This document shows, one piece after another, positions 8,429-18,947 of a stretch of DNA of 64,000 nt. Location of the stretch: the NCBI RefSeq assembly GCF_009696445.1, contig NZ_VULZ01000012.1, positions 1 through 64,000 of the forward strand, written 5' to 3'. The position numbers and the translations under genes were made by a program. The notes below the pieces were generated by a model. The model was not told the DNA's origin and searched no databases. It was given only the letters and a program-made list of their open reading frames with translations. Numbering within the stretch: position 1 is the stretch's first letter; every line of letters begins with the position of its first letter. The stretch is from Porcincola intestinalis (GTDB lineage Bacteria; Bacillota; Clostridia; Lachnospirales; Lachnospiraceae).

Positions 8429-9136
8429 ATGAAATCGAACGTTCATATTTTTCACATAGATTGCCGATGTATGAAAGAAACAGATCCTTTTATTGACAAT
8501 AGAACAGAGGAATCCACGAGGACTGCCGCGCAGCGAGATCACCGCGCAGGAGCAGAGAAGATCTTCCAGGACATCCCAGCCCAAGAACAGCTCCGTCAGG
8601 AAGATGTGCAAGCCCATACCGGAAGAAAGCGGGGAAGATTTCTTTACAGAATCATATTGACGAGCATAACGGTGGCAGCTGCCGCGATCCTGATTGCAAC
8701 GTTATTCCTTCCGATTCTCCGAATTTATGGAACATCGATGTCACCAACGCTCCAGGAAGGGGACGTTATCATAGCGATGAAAATCAGAAGGGTTCATCAG
8801 GGCGAACTGATGGCCTTTTATTTTAACAATAAGATTCTGGTCAAGCGGGTAATCGCGGAGCCGGGTGACACGGTGGATATCGATGATGCCGGGAACGTGA
8901 TTGTCAATGGGAGAGCGCTTGATGAGTCTTATCTTATATCCAGAAGCAAGGGCAATACGACGGATATCACCTATCCGTATCAGGTTCCGATAGGCAGATA
9001 TTTTCTCATGGGGGATCAACGGGAAACCTCGGAGGATTCCCGCAATTCACAAATTGGATGTATCGGACAGGATCGGATGGTCGGCCGAATTCTCTTGCGG
9101 GTGTGGCCTCTCAGACGATTTGGACTGGTGAAATAA
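8429..9136 (+). CDS. lepB: Signal peptidase I of the pilus locus
   Basis: A 235-residue membrane-bound serine protease that removes signal peptides from exported proteins. The N-terminal 70 residues are charged and cytoplasmic; one membrane helix (about 73-95) precedes the catalytic domain. The Ser/Lys dyad is visible: Ser103 in G-T-S-M-S-P-T-L and Lys139 in V-K-R-V-I-A. The conserved box V-P-x-G-x-Y-F-L-M-G-D is near residues 187-198. The AGGAGAGG site abuts the ATG at 8429, so a later ATG (8471) is possible. As first gene after the G10 promoter and 35 nt before the adhesin gene, it probably processes the pilus subunits, as dedicated signal peptidases do in other pilus islands. Confidence 0.9.
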   Translation: MKSNVHIFHIDCRCMKETDPFIDNRTEESTRTAAQRDHRAGAEKIFQDIPAQEQLRQEDVQAHTGRKRGRFLYRIILTSITVAAAAILIATLFLPILRIYGTSMSPTLQEGDVIIAMKIRRVHQGELMAFYFNNKILVKRVIAEPGDTVDIDDAGNVIVNGRALDESYLISRSKGNTTDITYPYQVPIGRYFLMGDQRETSEDSRNSQIGCIGQDRMVGRILLRVWPLRRFGLVK

Positions 9137-9171
9137 CAGATATCTGTTGATCTTAAGGGAGTGCGAAGTTC

Positions 9172-12100
9172 ATGAAAACAGATCAGAACAGCAATATGCA
9201 AGGAACGCTGAATAAGAGAATAAGCATGAAGAAGAGAAGAAACGCAAAGCGCGCTCTTCTGGCACTGAACCTTGTGGCAGTCATCTTCACAACAACCGTA
9301 TTCTCTAATCCAGTGTCCGTTTTGTCGGAAGAAGTGTCCACGGATGTCGTGCAGAGCATAGAGAACAGCCCTGGTACGGATGCGCAGATCGCTGAGCAGG
9401 CTGATGTGCAGCAGAATACTGCAGAGGCAGCGCAGGCTGCCGAAGCGCCGGCAGCAGAGAATAGCGTTGAAGCAGCCAAGGCAGAGGAGCCATCCGGCGT
9501 CAATGCGCCAGCAGAGAATGCAATGTCAGCAGAAATGAACGCTGCTGAGGATGGGGTGATTTCAACGGATGATGGTGCTTCGTCTGCGTCAGCGGTGCAG
9601 AGTGCAGATACTTCGTCTGCCTCAAATGGGTCCTTTGAAGATGCTGGTGCAGGAAATACAGATGGAACCAAGGACGGCATCATCGAGAACGATGAAGAAG
9701 GGGTGAACGAGGCTGAAGGCAACGTTATCGAACAGGCAACAGGAGATGTGTCTTTCCAGGAGCAGCTGACCTATGAGGATGAGCACGTAAAGATCAACGC
9801 ATCCTACATAGACGGGAGAGCTTTTCCGGCTGACTCGATACTCAATGGGACGTATCTTGATTCAGATGAGAAGGATGCCGTGCTCATCGCTGTGAATGCG
9901 CAGATTTCAAAAGACAACTCTGCCAATACCGTATCGGATCCAGCTGAGAATGTGGGAAACTCAGACAGTACAGCAGCTGCTTCAACAACCACAACAACCG
10001 TTGAATACAGCGCTGCGGGTCTTCATGCCCTGATGCTTGCGGCAAAGAACAAGGATGGAAGTGATACCACAACTGAAGGGGATGTTACATTCTCAGCAGA
10101 ATTAAAGAAGGGTCTCAACGATGCCGGTTACTCTACCCGAGAAGAAAACACTGAAAACAATGAAGCAGGTGGGGATGGCAGCCTTACTACCACAACAACC
10201 AGATGTGAAACCTCGTGGAAAATTTATGCAGTCACCGAGAAGAATCTGACGGATATCACAGATATTACAGATGCGCACAATGCACATTATGAAATGGATG
10301 AGAACGGCACTCTTAAGAGCGCATCCTTCCGAGGTGCATTGCCGCAGACTGTGGCATTTGTGCAGATCGTGAAGAAGACCGTCACTGAGACAACGACACA
10401 GAAGGAAACTGAGAAAGCAACAGAAAAAGAGACTCAGAAAGTAACAGAGAAATATACAGAGAAAATAACAGAGAAAGCGGCTGAAAAAACGACAGAAACA
10501 GAAAAAGAGGATATGGAGGCAGAAGTTCCCTCGTCAGCAGCGATGCCAGCGGTTACCTTCGATCAGAAGGTAAACACGGAGAACGGGACTGTCATGGTAC
10601 ATGTCGATGCGGAGGAAGGTGCCTTTGAAGATGAAACCTCCATGGCTGTCACTCCCGTCACCAGGCAGGATATTCTCGACAAGGCGATTGATGCGGCTGG
10701 TGGAAAAGGCGCAGCAGCTGCGATGGACATCACCTTCACGAAACCTAACGGAACAAAGACGGAACCGTTGAAGCCGATTCATGTCAAAATGATCTCCCCG
10801 GTCCTGAACCGCGCGGAGGAGGCACATGTCGTCCACGTCACCGACAGTGGAAGTACCGATGTTGTCGCAAAGAAGTCCGACGGCAAGACGATCGAGAGCA
10901 CGAGCAACGACGCCATCTCGTCAGATGGGAAGAATGCGGTTTCATTTGAATCCGATTCCTTCTCGGTCTATGCCATCGTCTATACCGTGGACTTCACCTT
11001 CAGCGGCTATACCTATTCCATCAAGGGCGGCAGCAGCATCCTGCTTTCTTCTCTTGCGGAGAAACTTGATCTTCATGACAGCAAGCAGAACAAGAACTTC
11101 TCCATCGCGGATGTCGACGATGTCACCTCCTCCGACAGCAGCCTTGTAGAGGTGATAAAGAAGGACGGGGACTGGGAGCTTGTCAGCAAGAAGCCGTTCA
11201 CGTCAACCGAGAAGCTCACCATCAGCATGAAGGATGGGAGCAGGTATGAGGTGGAGGTGAAGGACGAACAGGAAAATAAGTTGGGAAAATATATCACCTC
11301 GGTAACGACGTATACGAAGGATGGGAACGGAAAGTGGAATCCGAATAATAATATAAAAGATGGAGACAATGTAAAATTTGTATTGAATTACAAAGTGGAA
11401 AGTGGACAGCTTAGGAAAGGCGAAGTACTGACCTATAAAATGGATCCACAATATATTGGCGTCAGCGAATTGACCACGGGCGATGCGATACAAAAAGGCC
11501 AAAAGATAGGGACAATGTCGGTTGGCCCGGATGGGACAATAACACTTAGCCTGAACGAGGACTATAATGTTTCCCAAGCCTTTGAGGGAAGCCTTAAATT
11601 TATAGGTACGGCACATAATACAAATTCTGATAATCCGGTGACCGTCGACTTCGGGGCTAATGCGCATGTAACTATTCATCCTAAGACAACAACGGATCAA
11701 TATGATATTTCTACACAAAAAACGGGACGCTATTATACAGATCAGAATGGGAAGCATTGTATTCGTTATGAGGTGACGATCTCTACGACGAAGGGGACCG
11801 GAGATGCCATTCAATTCAGCGACTCCATGTCTGCATCTGGTATTGATGTTCCGAACTATAATACCAGTAAAGTCTGGGTCTATCAAAATGATGATCGGTC
11901 TGGCGTTAGCGGCCTTAACCCCAGGGTAAATAATGATGGCAAGCTGGAAATAGACAATCTGCCGGAATTGCAGGCTGGTGAGAAGTATCATGTAATCTAT
12001 GAAGTTCCTGTAGAAGGTAATATCACTTCTTCAGACGGCAGTGCGAAGGTTTCGAACAACTGTTGCGCATGGAATAAACATGTCACTGGCTGGGGAGGAA

Positions 12101-15100
12101 CTACAACCACCATCCATGAGCCGGTTGTAAAAAAAGAAGGGTATCAGGACTATCAGACAGGAAAGTTGAAATGGACGATCACGGTGAACAATCCGGATCG
12201 GCAGGATCTGAGCGGAACGACGTTGAAGGATGTATTTACTGTAACGGACGGAGACAGCTCTAATATCACTTTCCCGCTGGATTTTACCATTAAGGATGGG
12301 AGTGGCAATAAGGTAGGAACAGGGAAGTTCGATGCAAATGGTAATTATACATTTCCATCCGGATCTTCTGCAGAGCAGTACAAAATTGAGTATGAAACAC
12401 CTGCGCCTACGGGAAATGAGGGAACTTCATCGAGGGTAAAGAATAAAGTTACCTATAACAACCATGGCAAGGAGTATACCGGCGAATCAGGAGAGATTAC
12501 CGTATCCCATCCTACTTATAATGTTACAAAGTGGTATTCTATGACCGATGGCCAGACGGAAACGGGAGAAAAAATCAAGTGGACGGCAAGAATTGACCTT
12601 CCGGAAAGCGATCTTGATCTTTCTAAGCTTACCTATACAGACACAATGACTGCATGGGATGGGAGCACCTCGCTTTCGGAAAGGCATTACACAACTCCGG
12701 CTCTGCTTAAGGAGCTTGTGCTCTGGACAGAGAATAGCACCAGATTGACGTATGGGACAGATTACAAACTGCTTGATCTTGCCGGAAATGATATCAGCAA
12801 AATGGATGAGAACACTAAGCTGACTGGTTTTCAGATTAAGTTTCTGGACGAAGCACTGTCCACAATTAAGGAGAATAAAAATATTTCTCTCGATTATGAC
12901 ACAATTGCAGATGAAACAGAACAGTCAGCGGGATCAACCTGGACATTCAAGAATAAAGCTGCAATTCTGGATCATGAATCGGAAGCAAGCTATGATTATA
13001 AAAAACCGGATGGAGATCTGACGAAACAGGTTAGTACTAGCGGGACGGATACTTCGTATTCCAGTAATGATCCGGAAATCGAATATTCTGAGAACGGGAT
13101 AACACTGTACTATAGGGTATTGATCCGACTGAATAAAGAATCCAGAGGAGAACAGACGATTGTTGATACTCTTCCTTCCGGCATGAAATTTGGGAAACTT
13201 ACCAAAGTTGTTTATTATGAAAATGATAACTATCAACCTGACGACCTGAACGGCTTCAATGGTAATTGGCATTTTAAATTAGCTGATCATGTAACAACAA
13301 CTGCGACAGAAAACCAGAAGGATGGAACAACTAAGGTTACTTTCACCTTGTCTGATGGATATGAGAGACCCTATACGGAGTCTTTCCGCATTGCGTTCTA
13401 CTATACTGCGACGATTGAGGATAGACAATTCTGGAGTGATATTCGTAATGAAATGAAACCCTATTCCAACACAGTTCAATGGGGAAATCTGACTTCTGAC
13501 GTTACAACGAATGTCAAACATACGATTAAGAAGCTGGATAAGATTGGACAGCTGACGGATGTTGAGGGAGTTAAAGGAGTAAAAAAAGCAATTTATTATC
13601 TCCCAGTCAATCCGAAGGGTGAAGATCTGGTCAAAGGTTCTGATAGCCTGACACTTCAGGATCAACTGACATCAGGAGAAAAAGATGTTCAGATGGATTT
13701 CCAGCCTGCATCATTGAGGGTCTATGCATACGATGCAGCAGGAGAGAACCATTGCGGAGCGCTCATTGACCCGAACAGGTATGGTTTCTCTTATGAAGAA
13801 AAGACACATACACTCACAGTGACACTACCGGATGAGGTTTCTTGCGTGGTGTATTACGAGTACTATGTGACACCGGGAATTAATGCTACGCAGCTAAGTA
13901 ATTCGGCCAGACTTTCCGGAGTTGCAGAGTCTTCCATTGAGAATAAACTTGCGCTGGCTGAGAGCTCAGCGGGAGCAACGGTATCCAAAAAGGAGCTTGA
14001 TCTATATAAGGTTGACAGTGAAAACTACAACATCAAATTACAGGGAGTAACTTTTAAACTCGAGGAGTACAAAGGCTATGAGAATAATGCGGCAGTCTGG
14101 AGCACAATAAAGGAAGCTTCCACAAATGAAAATGGCCAAATTCATCTGAATAAAATTGATGACAAACTCGAAGAAGGAGCTCTCTACAGGCTCACCGAGA
14201 CAAAACTGGGTCCTAACAAGGCCTATTCCATGAATAGTAAGCCATATTATTTTGTCTGGGCAAAATTTGAATCGGAGTCGAAATCTGACTGGGAAATATG
14301 GAGCGAGGTTCCTCAATATGATCATTCCGGAGTAACACAGGATGAAGTTTACATCATTCGTACTTCCGGTACGATTTATGTTCCGAATGAAAAGACCGGA
14401 ATCAGAATCGACAAAGTATGGATGAACGCGGATCATACAGATGACGCTAATCCCGGAACAGCACATGTAACTTTATACAGGCAGGCACGAAAGCCTGGCG
14501 GAGTGAAAGTAACTGTGAAGGTCTGGACCGGGGATCAACAATGGCCAAATGAGCTCTATAAAAATGAAGTTAATATCAAGAGTGGTACGGAAGTAGCCCT
14601 GTCTGTACGTTCGCAATATAACGAGCAATACATAATCAATAATGGTACTCCCATATCGTTTAACAATCAGGCCGATCATACCATTCCGCTGGGAAGTCCA
14701 ACAAAGGACACTATTTATTCGGTATATGTTTCATATTCACCGAATAAAATTTACAAGGATCTCCTGTACACTCCGACAGATCAGTACACAGATGCAGGGC
14801 AAAGAGAAACAATCGGAAGTTATGATTTGAATAGCAGTAATAAGAATAGTGTTACTGTAGGTCCGCTTGCCTTGGACGATGGGAACGAAAATAAATATTA
14901 CTACTGGGTAGAGGAGGATCCAGTCACAGGATATACGACATCATATTCGAGTAATAATGGGAAGATTCAAAAAGGAACGTTAACTGTTACCAACACCCGG
15001 GAAGAAGAGTCGATCTCTGCAAAGAAAGCATGGGTAAATTCGGATGGAACAAACACTCCGCCTGCCGGTGCTTCCTGCACTTTCGAACTATTGCAAAATG

Positions 15101-15894
15101 GTAATCCAACAGGAAAGAAAATCACTCTGGATGGCACAGAGGACGAATACGAATCCCCGGCATGGCAGGCTAATTTTATAAAACTTAATAAATATGATCA
15201 AAGTGGGAAAGAAATATCCTATTCTGTGAAAGAGGTATCGTCACCTAGCGTATACATTCCAGATAAAAAGGAAGTGGGTAACGGAGGAACGATTACCAAC
15301 AGTCAGGAACAGAAATTGGAATTCACGAAGATATGGAGTGATGGAACCATTGAACAGAAATGGCCATCCGGAAAATCAATCAAAGTGACTTTGTATCGTG
15401 AATTGCTGGGTAGTGACAAAAAGGTATTGGAGCCAGCAACTCCCTATGCAATATATATGCTTGCCGCTAGCGAAGTAACTAAGCATGAAAATTCAGAGCC
15501 TGACTGCGAATTAACGATGAAGAACGGAAGATATAGTTACTTGATTTCTGGATTACCTTCTGTCGGAACAATAGCGAAGGGAGATACTACATACACAGGG
15601 AATTGGCATTATTTTGTCAAGGAAGAGAAAGCGAATGGCTATTTAGAACCTAAATACGGGGATTTGAGTACAGGATCCGTTGTGGTTGTCCAGAAGCTGG
15701 ATTACGCAGAAGATGGCCAGGCGATTATAAACGAGAAGGAATCATCGTATGAACTTCCATCCACCGGCGGTTCAGGCGATCTGCCATGGGTAGCATCAGG
15801 CATCCTGCTAATTCTTCTGGCAGGTGCAGTCTTCATGGTGAGAAAATTCCTGATATACCGCAGTAGAGGGAAAGGAGGTGGCCTGAGACCGTGA
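9172..15894 (+). CDS. Giant wall-anchored pilus adhesin with Cna-B repeats (2240 residues)
   Basis: The probable tip or major adhesin of a sortase-assembled pilus. Features in order: signal peptide with a long basic start (to about 54); Ala/Glu/Ser-rich low-complexity region (about 55-185); unique segment; Thr/Glu/Lys-rich stalk (about 402-446); several large beta-rich domains of the isopeptide adhesin type (about 600-1600); Cna-B-type domains towards the C-terminus (near 1610-1730, 1745-1940 and 1945-2180) with L-T-E-T and V-K-E-V type strands; sorting signal L-P-S-T-G at 2195-2199, a membrane helix and a basic tail. Codons from about 11.28 to 15.7 kb are much more AT-rich than the two ends, suggesting a mosaic gene. 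The ribosome site is modest (AAGGGAG). The ligand is unknown. Confidence 0.85.
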   Translation: MKTDQNSNMQGTLNKRISMKKRRNAKRALLALNLVAVIFTTTVFSNPVSVLSEEVSTDVVQSIENSPGTDAQIAEQADVQQNTAEAAQAAEAPAAENSVEAAKAEEPSGVNAPAENAMSAEMNAAEDGVISTDDGASSASAVQSADTSSASNGSFEDAGAGNTDGTKDGIIENDEEGVNEAEGNVIEQATGDVSFQEQLTYEDEHVKINASYIDGRAFPADSILNGTYLDSDEKDAVLIAVNAQISKDNSANTVSDPAENVGNSDSTAAASTTTTTVEYSAAGLHALMLAAKNKDGSDTTTEGDVTFSAELKKGLNDAGYSTREENTENNEAGGDGSLTTTTTRCETSWKIYAVTEKNLTDITDITDAHNAHYEMDENGTLKSASFRGALPQTVAFVQIVKKTVTETTTQKETEKATEKETQKVTEKYTEKITEKAAEKTTETEKEDMEAEVPSSAAMPAVTFDQKVNTENGTVMVHVDAEEGAFEDETSMAVTPVTRQDILDKAIDAAGGKGAAAAMDITFTKPNGTKTEPLKPIHVKMISPVLNRAEEAHVVHVTDSGSTDVVAKKSDGKTIESTSNDAISSDGKNAVSFESDSFSVYAIVYTVDFTFSGYTYSIKGGSSILLSSLAEKLDLHDSKQNKNFSIADVDDVTSSDSSLVEVIKKDGDWELVSKKPFTSTEKLTISMKDGSRYEVEVKDEQENKLGKYITSVTTYTKDGNGKWNPNNNIKDGDNVKFVLNYKVESGQLRKGEVLTYKMDPQYIGVSELTTGDAIQKGQKIGTMSVGPDGTITLSLNEDYNVSQAFEGSLKFIGTAHNTNSDNPVTVDFGANAHVTIHPKTTTDQYDISTQKTGRYYTDQNGKHCIRYEVTISTTKGTGDAIQFSDSMSASGIDVPNYNTSKVWVYQNDDRSGVSGLNPRVNNDGKLEIDNLPELQAGEKYHVIYEVPVEGNITSSDGSAKVSNNCCAWNKHVTGWGGTTTTIHEPVVKKEGYQDYQTGKLKWTITVNNPDRQDLSGTTLKDVFTVTDGDSSNITFPLDFTIKDGSGNKVGTGKFDANGNYTFPSGSSAEQYKIEYETPAPTGNEGTSSRVKNKVTYNNHGKEYTGESGEITVSHPTYNVTKWYSMTDGQTETGEKIKWTARIDLPESDLDLSKLTYTDTMTAWDGSTSLSERHYTTPALLKELVLWTENSTRLTYGTDYKLLDLAGNDISKMDENTKLTGFQIKFLDEALSTIKENKNISLDYDTIADETEQSAGSTWTFKNKAAILDHESEASYDYKKPDGDLTKQVSTSGTDTSYSSNDPEIEYSENGITLYYRVLIRLNKESRGEQTIVDTLPSGMKFGKLTKVVYYENDNYQPDDLNGFNGNWHFKLADHVTTTATENQKDGTTKVTFTLSDGYERPYTESFRIAFYYTATIEDRQFWSDIRNEMKPYSNTVQWGNLTSDVTTNVKHTIKKLDKIGQLTDVEGVKGVKKAIYYLPVNPKGEDLVKGSDSLTLQDQLTSGEKDVQMDFQPASLRVYAYDAAGENHCGALIDPNRYGFSYEEKTHTLTVTLPDEVSCVVYYEYYVTPGINATQLSNSARLSGVAESSIENKLALAESSAGATVSKKELDLYKVDSENYNIKLQGVTFKLEEYKGYENNAAVWSTIKEASTNENGQIHLNKIDDKLEEGALYRLTETKLGPNKAYSMNSKPYYFVWAKFESESKSDWEIWSEVPQYDHSGVTQDEVYIIRTSGTIYVPNEKTGIRIDKVWMNADHTDDANPGTAHVTLYRQARKPGGVKVTVKVWTGDQQWPNELYKNEVNIKSGTEVALSVRSQYNEQYIINNGTPISFNNQADHTIPLGSPTKDTIYSVYVSYSPNKIYKDLLYTPTDQYTDAGQRETIGSYDLNSSNKNSVTVGPLALDDGNENKYYYWVEEDPVTGYTTSYSSNNGKIQKGTLTVTNTREEESISAKKAWVNSDGTNTPPAGASCTFELLQNGNPTGKKITLDGTEDEYESPAWQANFIKLNKYDQSGKEISYSVKEVSSPSVYIPDKKEVGNGGTITNSQEQKLEFTKIWSDGTIEQKWPSGKSIKVTLYRELLGSDKKVLEPATPYAIYMLAASEVTKHENSEPDCELTMKNGRYSYLISGLPSVGTIAKGDTTYTGNWHYFVKEEKANGYLEPKYGDLSTGSVVVVQKLDYAEDGQAIINEKESSYELPSTGGSGDLPWVASGILLILLAGAVFMVRKFLIYRSRGKGGGLRP

Positions 15895-16096
15895 GACGGA
15901 GGAAACCTTGCTTTACCTTTGAAAGGGATGTGCTGGACTGCGGAGGTTAGACTAGAGGACGACAGTCAGTTCTTCTCAAGGGCAGTACGAATGACGGAAG
16001 TCAGCTGGAAAGATTATTGAAAGCACGAAAAAAAATACTGCCTTGCACAGATGCGGGGCGGACACAATTTCACTTAATCAATGGAGGAAAGAAGAA
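15895..16096 (+). other. Intergenic spacer between adhesin and backbone pilin
   Basis: This 202-nt spacer contains AAGGGCAGTA (near 15978) able to pair with TACTGCCTT (near 16037) around a 50-nt loop, with an A-run inside. No promoter or convincing small gene is seen. It may be a processing or differential-expression element, since backbone pilin is usually needed in excess over adhesin. Confidence 0.3.
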
Positions 16097-17572
16097 ATGA
16101 AAAGGATCACAAAGCATCTCATGACCCTGCTTTTGTCGGTGGTCATGGTCATGGCGATGGGGCTTATCGTATTTGCGGAGGGAACAACATATAAACTCAC
16201 TTTGACCGGAACAGCCACCGGACACACCTATGAGGCGTACCAGATCTTCAGAGGAGACCTCTCCAATAATGATGCTGGAGATAAAGTTCTCTCAAACGTG
16301 CAGTGGGGCACGGGAGTCAACTACACAGGAACTGAGTCGGCTGCCGATGTAGCGAAAGCTCTCGGTGCTGGCACCATGAGCATCGCGCAGCTTGAAGAAA
16401 AGCTTACCCTCACAGCTCCGGTAAAGACGGTGACGTCTGCCAAGGGCTCTACTGTGATCGATGGTCTTGCGGCCGGCTACTATCTGGTGAAGGATCAGGA
16501 CGGCACGCAGAAGAATACGTCCGATGCCTACACGACGTTTATCGTGCAGGTTGTAGGAGACACGGAGGCCGAGGTCAAGTCCGATGTTCCGACCGTTGAG
16601 AAGAAGGTCAAGGACGCAAACGACAGCGAGGGAGAGACATCTGACTGGCAGGATTCCGCGGACGCTGATATCAACGACGATGTACAATATCAGATCACAG
16701 GTACAATGCCGGACAATATCGCTGATTATAAAAAGTACACGTATAAATTCACCGATACCATGTCCAAGGGTCTTACCTATACAGCAAAGAACGCAAAGAT
16801 CACGATCGGCGAAAAGAATGTGACGAGCTCCTTTACGGAGAATGTGACGACCAATGACGATGGCTCAACGACTGTGACCTGGACTTGTGACAACCTGAAG
16901 GGTATCGGCGTTATGCTGGATGCAAACACAAAGGTCGTTGTGACCTATTCTGCAAAGCTTAACGAAAACGCCGTAATCGGCGCTGCCGGCAACCCGAATA
17001 AGGTCGACCTCACTTACTCCAACAACCCGAACAAGAGCGGCGATGGTGAGACCGGCAAGACTCCGGAGGACAAAAACGTCGTCTTCACATATAAGACAGT
17101 TGTCAATAAGATCGACCAGGACAAGAAGTCCCTCAAGGGTGCTGCTTTCAAACTGGAGAAGGAGTCCGATGGGACCTATAAGGAAGTTAAGTCCTTCACA
17201 GCAGGTGATGAGACGACATTCGAATTCGATGGTCTTGATGACGGCAACTACAGGCTGACAGAGACCACGACTCCGGCCGGCTACAACACGATCACGCCGG
17301 TTAAGTTTACGATCTCTGCAGAACATGACACAGAATTGGGTGATCCGAAGCTTACAAAACTGTCCGGCAACGTGACGACAGGTGAGGCAACGTTCACAGT
17401 CGATAAAGACGCCGGCTCTCTGACGACAGATATCGTCAATAAGAAGGGCTCCATTCTTCCTTCCACTGGTGGTCGCGGCACGACGATGATCTACATCATC
17501 GGTGCGGCGCTGGTTGTCATGGCAGGCATTGTGCTGGCGATGAGAAAGAAGATGAGCAGCAAGGAATCCTGA
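16097..17572 (+). CDS. Major (backbone) pilin with L-P-S-T-G sorting signal
   Basis: A 491-residue pilin. Signal peptide 1-28 (ending V-F-A-E-G), N-terminal domain (about 30-160), a lysine-rich segment P-T-V-E-K-K-V-K near 166-173 where backbone pilins carry the polymerisation lysine (Lys169 or Lys170 likely), a middle isopeptide domain, and a Cna-B domain (about 330-430) with L-T-E-T-T-T-P-A-G-Y containing the typical catalytic Glu. L-P-S-T-G is at 454-458, followed by a helix and a positive tail. ATG 16097 was chosen because GGAGG lies 9 nt upstream; the frame extends to 16043 without a site. The class C sortase gene next door probably polymerises it. Confidence 0.9.
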   Translation: MKRITKHLMTLLLSVVMVMAMGLIVFAEGTTYKLTLTGTATGHTYEAYQIFRGDLSNNDAGDKVLSNVQWGTGVNYTGTESAADVAKALGAGTMSIAQLEEKLTLTAPVKTVTSAKGSTVIDGLAAGYYLVKDQDGTQKNTSDAYTTFIVQVVGDTEAEVKSDVPTVEKKVKDANDSEGETSDWQDSADADINDDVQYQITGTMPDNIADYKKYTYKFTDTMSKGLTYTAKNAKITIGEKNVTSSFTENVTTNDDGSTTVTWTCDNLKGIGVMLDANTKVVVTYSAKLNENAVIGAAGNPNKVDLTYSNNPNKSGDGETGKTPEDKNVVFTYKTVVNKIDQDKKSLKGAAFKLEKESDGTYKEVKSFTAGDETTFEFDGLDDGNYRLTETTTPAGYNTITPVKFTISAEHDTELGDPKLTKLSGNVTTGEATFTVDKDAGSLTTDIVNKKGSILPSTGGRGTTMIYIIGAALVVMAGIVLAMRKKMSSKES

Positions 17573-17866
17573 CAGCATCAAGGCATGCAGCGGCGGCGTT
17601 AAGTTCGCTACTTCAGGAGTCTTGATCTGCGAAAGTGACGAAAACGGGACTGAAGCGGTGCACGAATGTGCACCGCCAGCCCGAAGGGCAGGATGACCCA
17701 GACAGTTTACCAAAACAGATAGGTGGCCACCGTCGTATATGCGGCAGCAGAGACCACAGTCGCGAAACGAAAGAGTAAAGGATGCAGAGCATTCGTCATC
17801 TCCGAGCAGAATCAGGAACACATCAATTGCGATGTTGAAATCTATGTGTACTGATTCTTCTGGGCG
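17573..17866 (+). other. Spacer between backbone pilin and sortase with a strong hairpin
   Basis: The 294-nt gap has no supportable gene. It contains a perfect 9-bp hairpin GCGGTGCAC-GAAT-GTGCACCGC (17655-17676) and next to it GCCC-GAA-GGGC. There is no T-run, so it may be a partial terminator or an RNA processing site that keeps pilin transcripts in excess. Confidence 0.45.
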
Positions 17867-18838
17867 ATGAGGGGTTCTCTCTGCCGCATAATCGTGAATC
17901 AGAATACATCGCCAAAGCAACTGAATAAAGAGAATGCTGGGGAGAATGCCGGGAAAGGAAGGCGGCACGGGGCGTCTGCCCGTCGGAAAAAACGCGGTTC
18001 TCGCCTTGTCAATGCGGTATTGATTCTGATATTTCTCGCAGGGGTTGGGCTTCTTGTGTATCCGACATTTTCGGACTGGTGGAATGATCTTCACCAGTCG
18101 AGAGCGATCGCGGGGTATGTCGAGAAGGTTTCGGACATGTCGGACGAGAAGAATCGTGCGATGTGGGAGGCAGCGCAGGCGTACAACAAAAAGCTTCTTG
18201 CAAAATCAGGAGATCGCTTTGCGCTCACCTACGAGGAGAAGGAAGCGTACAACAAAGTCCTCGATGTCACAGGAACGGGCATCATGGGATACGTGAACAT
18301 CCCGAAGATTGCCGTTTCGCTGCCGATTTATCACGGCACGGACCCGGCGGTTCTCGAGATCGCCGTGGGGCATATAGAGGGCTCGTCCTTGCCGGTAGGT
18401 GGTAAAGGAACGCACTGTGTGATCTCCGGACACCGTGGACTTCCATCAGCAAAACTCTTTACGGACATTGATCAGCTGAAGGAGGGAGATACGTTTCAGA
18501 TTCAGGTGCTGAACCGTACACTCACCTACGAGGTGGATCAGATTCGGATTGTACTGCCCGATCAGCTGGAAGACCTTACGATTGACCCGGACAAAGATTA
18601 CTGTACGCTCGTAACCTGTACACCCTACGGTGTCAATACGCACCGTCTTCTGGTCCGGGGACACCGGATTAAGGAGGAGCAGACGGATTTTGTGGTTAGC
18701 GCGGACGCAGTTCTGATTGAACCTCGGTATGTGATACCGTTTATCGCGCTGCCAATGCTGCTGCTGATCGCGCTTTGGATTCTTTTCTTTTCCGGTCGCA
18801 GTCGCCGCGCTGGGAATAAGGAAGATCGTGGCAGATGA
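17867..18838 (+). CDS. srtC: Class C pilin-polymerising sortase
   Basis: A 323-residue membrane transpeptidase that joins pilin subunits through lysines and sorting signals. A long basic N-terminal region, a helix (about 46-65), a linker helix region and the sortase barrel (about 140-270) are followed by a second C-terminal helix (about 288-312), as in class C enzymes. Catalytic residues are present: His189 in S-G-H-R, Cys251 in T-L-V-T-C-T-P and Arg260 in T-H-R-L-L-V-R. The lid motif is not clear. The start is uncertain: ATG 17867 has a poor ribosome site and an in-frame GTG lies at about 17891. It lies between the two pilin genes it probably serves. Confidence 0.9.
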   Translation: MRGSLCRIIVNQNTSPKQLNKENAGENAGKGRRHGASARRKKRGSRLVNAVLILIFLAGVGLLVYPTFSDWWNDLHQSRAIAGYVEKVSDMSDEKNRAMWEAAQAYNKKLLAKSGDRFALTYEEKEAYNKVLDVTGTGIMGYVNIPKIAVSLPIYHGTDPAVLEIAVGHIEGSSLPVGGKGTHCVISGHRGLPSAKLFTDIDQLKEGDTFQIQVLNRTLTYEVDQIRIVLPDQLEDLTIDPDKDYCTLVTCTPYGVNTHRLLVRGHRIKEEQTDFVVSADAVLIEPRYVIPFIALPMLLLIALWILFFSGRSRRAGNKEDRGR

Positions 18839-18947
18839 GCGGAATGGATCGTGTGCAGCAGACGGTGGCAGACAAATGCAGCAGAAAACAAGGTGTGGCA
18901 GAACGCGCCAGGCAGGAAGGATACAGGGGCGGCGTCAGGAGTGCAGA

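Noticed and set aside
15928-16020. Possible 30-codon gene between adhesin and backbone pilin
   Set aside because: ATG at 15928 has AAAGGG directly against it, no family resemblance and no membrane or signal pattern.
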